Below are positions 5,537-7,382 of a stretch of 7,382 bases of DNA, one piece after another. Source of the DNA: Clostridiales bacterium (GTDB taxonomy: Bacteria > Bacillota > Clostridia > Oscillospirales > QAMX01); NCBI GenBank assembly GCA_012514045.1, contig JAAZBA010000015.1, positions 1-7,382 of the forward strand. The letters are read 5' to 3'. A model generated the notes under the pieces. It had not been told where the DNA came from, did not search any database, and saw only the letters and a list, made by a program, of their open reading frames with translations. The first letter of the stretch is position 1; every line of letters starts with the position of its first letter. The position numbers were made by a program, and so were the translations under genes.

Positions 5537-5542
5537 GGGAGG
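5537..5542 (+). promoter_or_regulatory. Ribosome-binding site that fixes the trkA start
   Basis: GGGAGG lies 8 bases before ATG 5551. It rules out the longer reading frame from TTG 5509, which would begin upstream of the -10 box at 5515-5520 and add 14 residues not needed for the Rossmann fold. Confidence 0.88.
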
Positions 5543-5550
5543 AAAAACAT

Positions 5551-6915
5551 ATGAAAATAGTAATAATTGGAGACGGAAAAGTAGGAAATGCCTTGACAAG
5601 AAGGCTTGCGAAGGAAGGTCACTCCCTGACGGTTATTGACTCAAGCCCCGATGCCCTTCGAAATGCCATGAATGTAGCAGATATACTTACGATAAATGGC
5701 AACGGAGCCGCCATGTCAATTCAGCTTGAAGCTGGGGTAGATAAAGCGGACTTGCTTATTGCCGTTACCTCAACTGATGAGATGAACCTCTTCTGCTGCC
5801 TCACGGCGAAGAAGCTGGGTGCGAAGCACACAATAGCGAGAGTTCGAAACCCGGAGTACTCCGAGCAGCTTTTCCTCATGCAGAAAGAGCTGGGACTCTC
5901 CATGACAGTAAATCCTGAGCAGTCTGCGGCGAGAGAGATATCAAGAATCCTGCGATTCCCCTCAGCCCTGAAAATTGACACTTTCGCTCAGGGCAGGGCG
6001 GAAATCATTGAAATTAAGATTAACGAAGGAAACCCTCTTGACGGCATGCCCATATGGTCACTACAGCAGAAATATACAGTAAAAGTACTTATCTGCGCAG
6101 TACAGCGTGACGAAGAGGTCTACATTCCTTCAGGCGACTTTGTTCTCAGGGCAGGGGATAAACTCAGCATGACAGCCTTTCCTGCCGATGCGGTAAGATT
6201 CTGCAAGTCTATAGGCGTATTCAAGCAAAAAATAGAAACAGTCATGATTGTGGGTGGTGGGAAAATAACATACTATCTCACGAGGCTATTGGATCAGATG
6301 GGCATGGAAGTAAAAATCATCGAGATAAACAAGGAGCGTTGCCGCTACCTTGCCGATGCTCTGCCGGACGCCCGGATAATTCATGGTGACGGTACTGATC
6401 AGGATCTCCTTCTGGAGGAGGGAATAGAACATACTGACGCTTTTGTTGCCATAACGGACAACGATGAAGAAAACCTTCTTGTTTCCATGTATGCCACAAG
6501 TAAGAATGTTGAAAAAACCATAACAAAGATAAACAGAACGTCCCTTATCGAGGTGTTGGGAGGCATGGGAATCGACAGCGTTGTGTCTCCCAAGAACCTG
6601 ATTTCAGACAAAATCGTAAGATACGTCCGCGCCATGCAGAACTCTTACGATATAAGCTCAATGGAAACGTTACATAGAATGGTCAACAACAAGGTTGAGG
6701 CGCTGGAGTTTATTATAAAAGATGAAATCCCGGGACTTACGGGCAAAAAACTTATGGAGCTGAAGATTCGTCCGAATACCCTTATCGGATGCATAACCCG
6801 TCACGGCAGAGTGATTATCCCTGGCGGCGCCACCACCATTGAAAAAGATGACAGCGTCATCATTGTCACCACTAATGAGGGCATAAATAATCTGACGGAT
6901 ATACTGGAAAAGTAG
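5551..6915 (+). CDS. trkA: TrkA, NAD-binding regulatory subunit of K+ uptake (two RCK domains)
   Basis: A 454-residue peripheral membrane protein, the usual length for full TrkA with two RCK_N/RCK_C units. The first Rossmann domain opens with GDGKVG at 7-12 and has the acidic D30 (VIDSS) at the end of the second strand, for NAD(H) binding; NPEQ (121-124) is a family motif. The first RCK_C lies at about 140-220. The second Rossmann domain begins at about 230 (VMIVGGGKITYYL) with acidic E258, followed by GDGTDQDLL (279-287) and ITDNDEENLL (301-310). The second RCK_C spans about 375-454. TrkA forms a ring on the cytoplasmic face of TrkH and gates K+ uptake in response to nucleotides. In the second fold T240 replaces the last glycine of GxGxxG. 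trkH follows after 14 bases, so the two form an operon. Confidence 0.95.
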   Translation: MKIVIIGDGKVGNALTRRLAKEGHSLTVIDSSPDALRNAMNVADILTINGNGAAMSIQLEAGVDKADLLIAVTSTDEMNLFCCLTAKKLGAKHTIARVRNPEYSEQLFLMQKELGLSMTVNPEQSAAREISRILRFPSALKIDTFAQGRAEIIEIKINEGNPLDGMPIWSLQQKYTVKVLICAVQRDEEVYIPSGDFVLRAGDKLSMTAFPADAVRFCKSIGVFKQKIETVMIVGGGKITYYLTRLLDQMGMEVKIIEINKERCRYLADALPDARIIHGDGTDQDLLLEEGIEHTDAFVAITDNDEENLLVSMYATSKNVEKTITKINRTSLIEVLGGMGIDSVVSPKNLISDKIVRYVRAMQNSYDISSMETLHRMVNNKVEALEFIIKDEIPGLTGKKLMELKIRPNTLIGCITRHGRVIIPGGATTIEKDDSVIIVTTNEGINNLTDILEK

Positions 6916-6929
6916 AGGATGGGTGTCAA

Positions 6930-7382
6930 GTGAACAAAAAGATGATTCTCTACATTCTCGGCTCGATTCTCAAAGCCGAGGCTGTACTGCTTCTGCTGCC
7001 CATGATTGTAGGCGTTATCTACGGGGAGAGGTCGTCATCGGCTTTTCTGATAACAATATTAATAACCCTTGCATTGGGTTTTCTTATGTCTATTAAACGT
7101 CCGAAGAATAAGACCATATACGCCAGAGAGGGCTTTGTTGTGGTCGCGCTGGCATGGATTGTCATGTCCCTGACCGGGGCGCTGCCGTTTACCATAAGTG
7201 GAGCAATCCCTTCATATATCGACGCTTTCTTCGAAACGGTATCCGGCTTTACCACCACAGGCTCAACCATCCTGTCAGAAGTTGAAGCTCTTCCGAAATG
7301 CATGCTCTTCTGGCGAAGCTTTACGCACTGGATAGGAGGCATGGGCGTGCTTGTGTTTGTGCTGGCGATAGTGCCTCTGGCA
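6930..7382 (+). CDS. trkH: TrkH-family K+ transporter, channel subunit (N-terminal part, cut by window edge)
   Basis: The first 151 residues of an integral membrane K+ uptake protein; the gene runs off the window. Hydrophobic helices are seen at about 5-30, 37-54 and 68-88. These are followed by the first pore loop FFETVSGFTTTGSTIL (100-115), whose G111 is the expected selectivity-filter glycine, and by the family motif FWRSFTHWIGGMGVLV (127-142). Trk/Ktr proteins have four such membrane-pore-membrane repeats; only the first and the start of the next are here. The likely start is GTG at 6930 with GAGG at 6915-6918 (11-base spacing); ATG 6942 in the same frame is an alternative that lacks a better ribosome-binding site. 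It partners the TrkA encoded just upstream. A cut gene at a window edge is not evidence of a broken gene. Confidence 0.94.
   Translation, partial: MNKKMILYILGSILKAEAVLLLLPMIVGVIYGERSSSAFLITILITLALGFLMSIKRPKNKTIYAREGFVVVALAWIVMSLTGALPFTISGAIPSYIDAFFETVSGFTTTGSTILSEVEALPKCMLFWRSFTHWIGGMGVLVFVLAIVPLA

Noticed and set aside
5509..5550. Extended trkA start at TTG 5509
   Set aside because: It begins upstream of the TATAAT of the trkA promoter and lacks a ribosome-binding site. ATG 5551 has GGGAGG 8 bases before it and starts right at the Rossmann strand.
7019..7342. Minus-strand open frame of 107 codons opposite trkH
   Set aside because: Antisense to the TrkH pore-loop and FWRSFTHWIGG motifs; no supporting signals.
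1..7382. CRISPR arrays, insertion sequences, phage or plasmid features, tRNA or rRNA genes
   Set aside because: I looked for regular direct repeats, transposase motifs, terminal inverted repeats and structured RNA and found none; the window is housekeeping DNA.

Overview
The window looks like chromosomal core-metabolism DNA from a strictly anaerobic Firmicute of the Clostridia, probably a gut-type Oscillospiraceae/Ruminococcaceae-like organism. The genus cannot be set from the sequence alone. The reasons are strong GGAGG ribosome-binding sites, promoters close to the sigma-A consensus, a ferredoxin-dependent 2-oxoacid oxidoreductase, a pyrophosphate-type phosphofructokinase, a class II aldolase and a clostridial-style trkA-trkH pair. 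I see no mobile element, CRISPR array, rRNA or tRNA.

Left part, minus strand (1-2883): a P-loop ATPase of unknown function is followed, in transcription order, by the four subunits of a 2-oxoacid:ferredoxin oxidoreductase: delta (4Fe-4S ferredoxin-like), alpha, beta (TPP-binding) and gamma. Gamma is cut by the window edge. Gaps are 28, 12, -1 and 12 bases, and alpha and beta overlap as TAATG, so this is one operon. The subunits together oxidise a 2-oxoacid (2-oxoglutarate or a branched-chain 2-oxoacid) to an acyl-CoA and reduce ferredoxin.

Centre (2946-5430): pfp (minus) and a class II fructose-bisphosphate aldolase gene (plus) are divergent around a 274-base AT-rich intergenic region. They encode consecutive glycolytic steps (fructose 6-phosphate to fructose 1,6-bisphosphate to triose phosphates). 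Each has its own recognisable promoter, and two short palindromes lie between the promoters. pfp lies upstream of the ATPase-kor cluster on the same strand, separated from it by a terminator-like hairpin that sits very close to the ATPase start.

Right part, plus strand (5431-7382): the aldolase gene ends in a clear Rho-independent terminator whose T-tract runs into the promoter of trkA. trkA (two-RCK-domain regulator of K+ uptake) is followed 14 bases later by trkH (K+ channel subunit), which runs off the window.

Most of the window is ordinary housekeeping. The least explained item is the conserved-looking ATPase at the head of the oxidoreductase operon. The pfp-fba control region, the hairpin between pfp and the ATPase, and the unusual GGNDS motif in the phosphofructokinase also deserve a second look.
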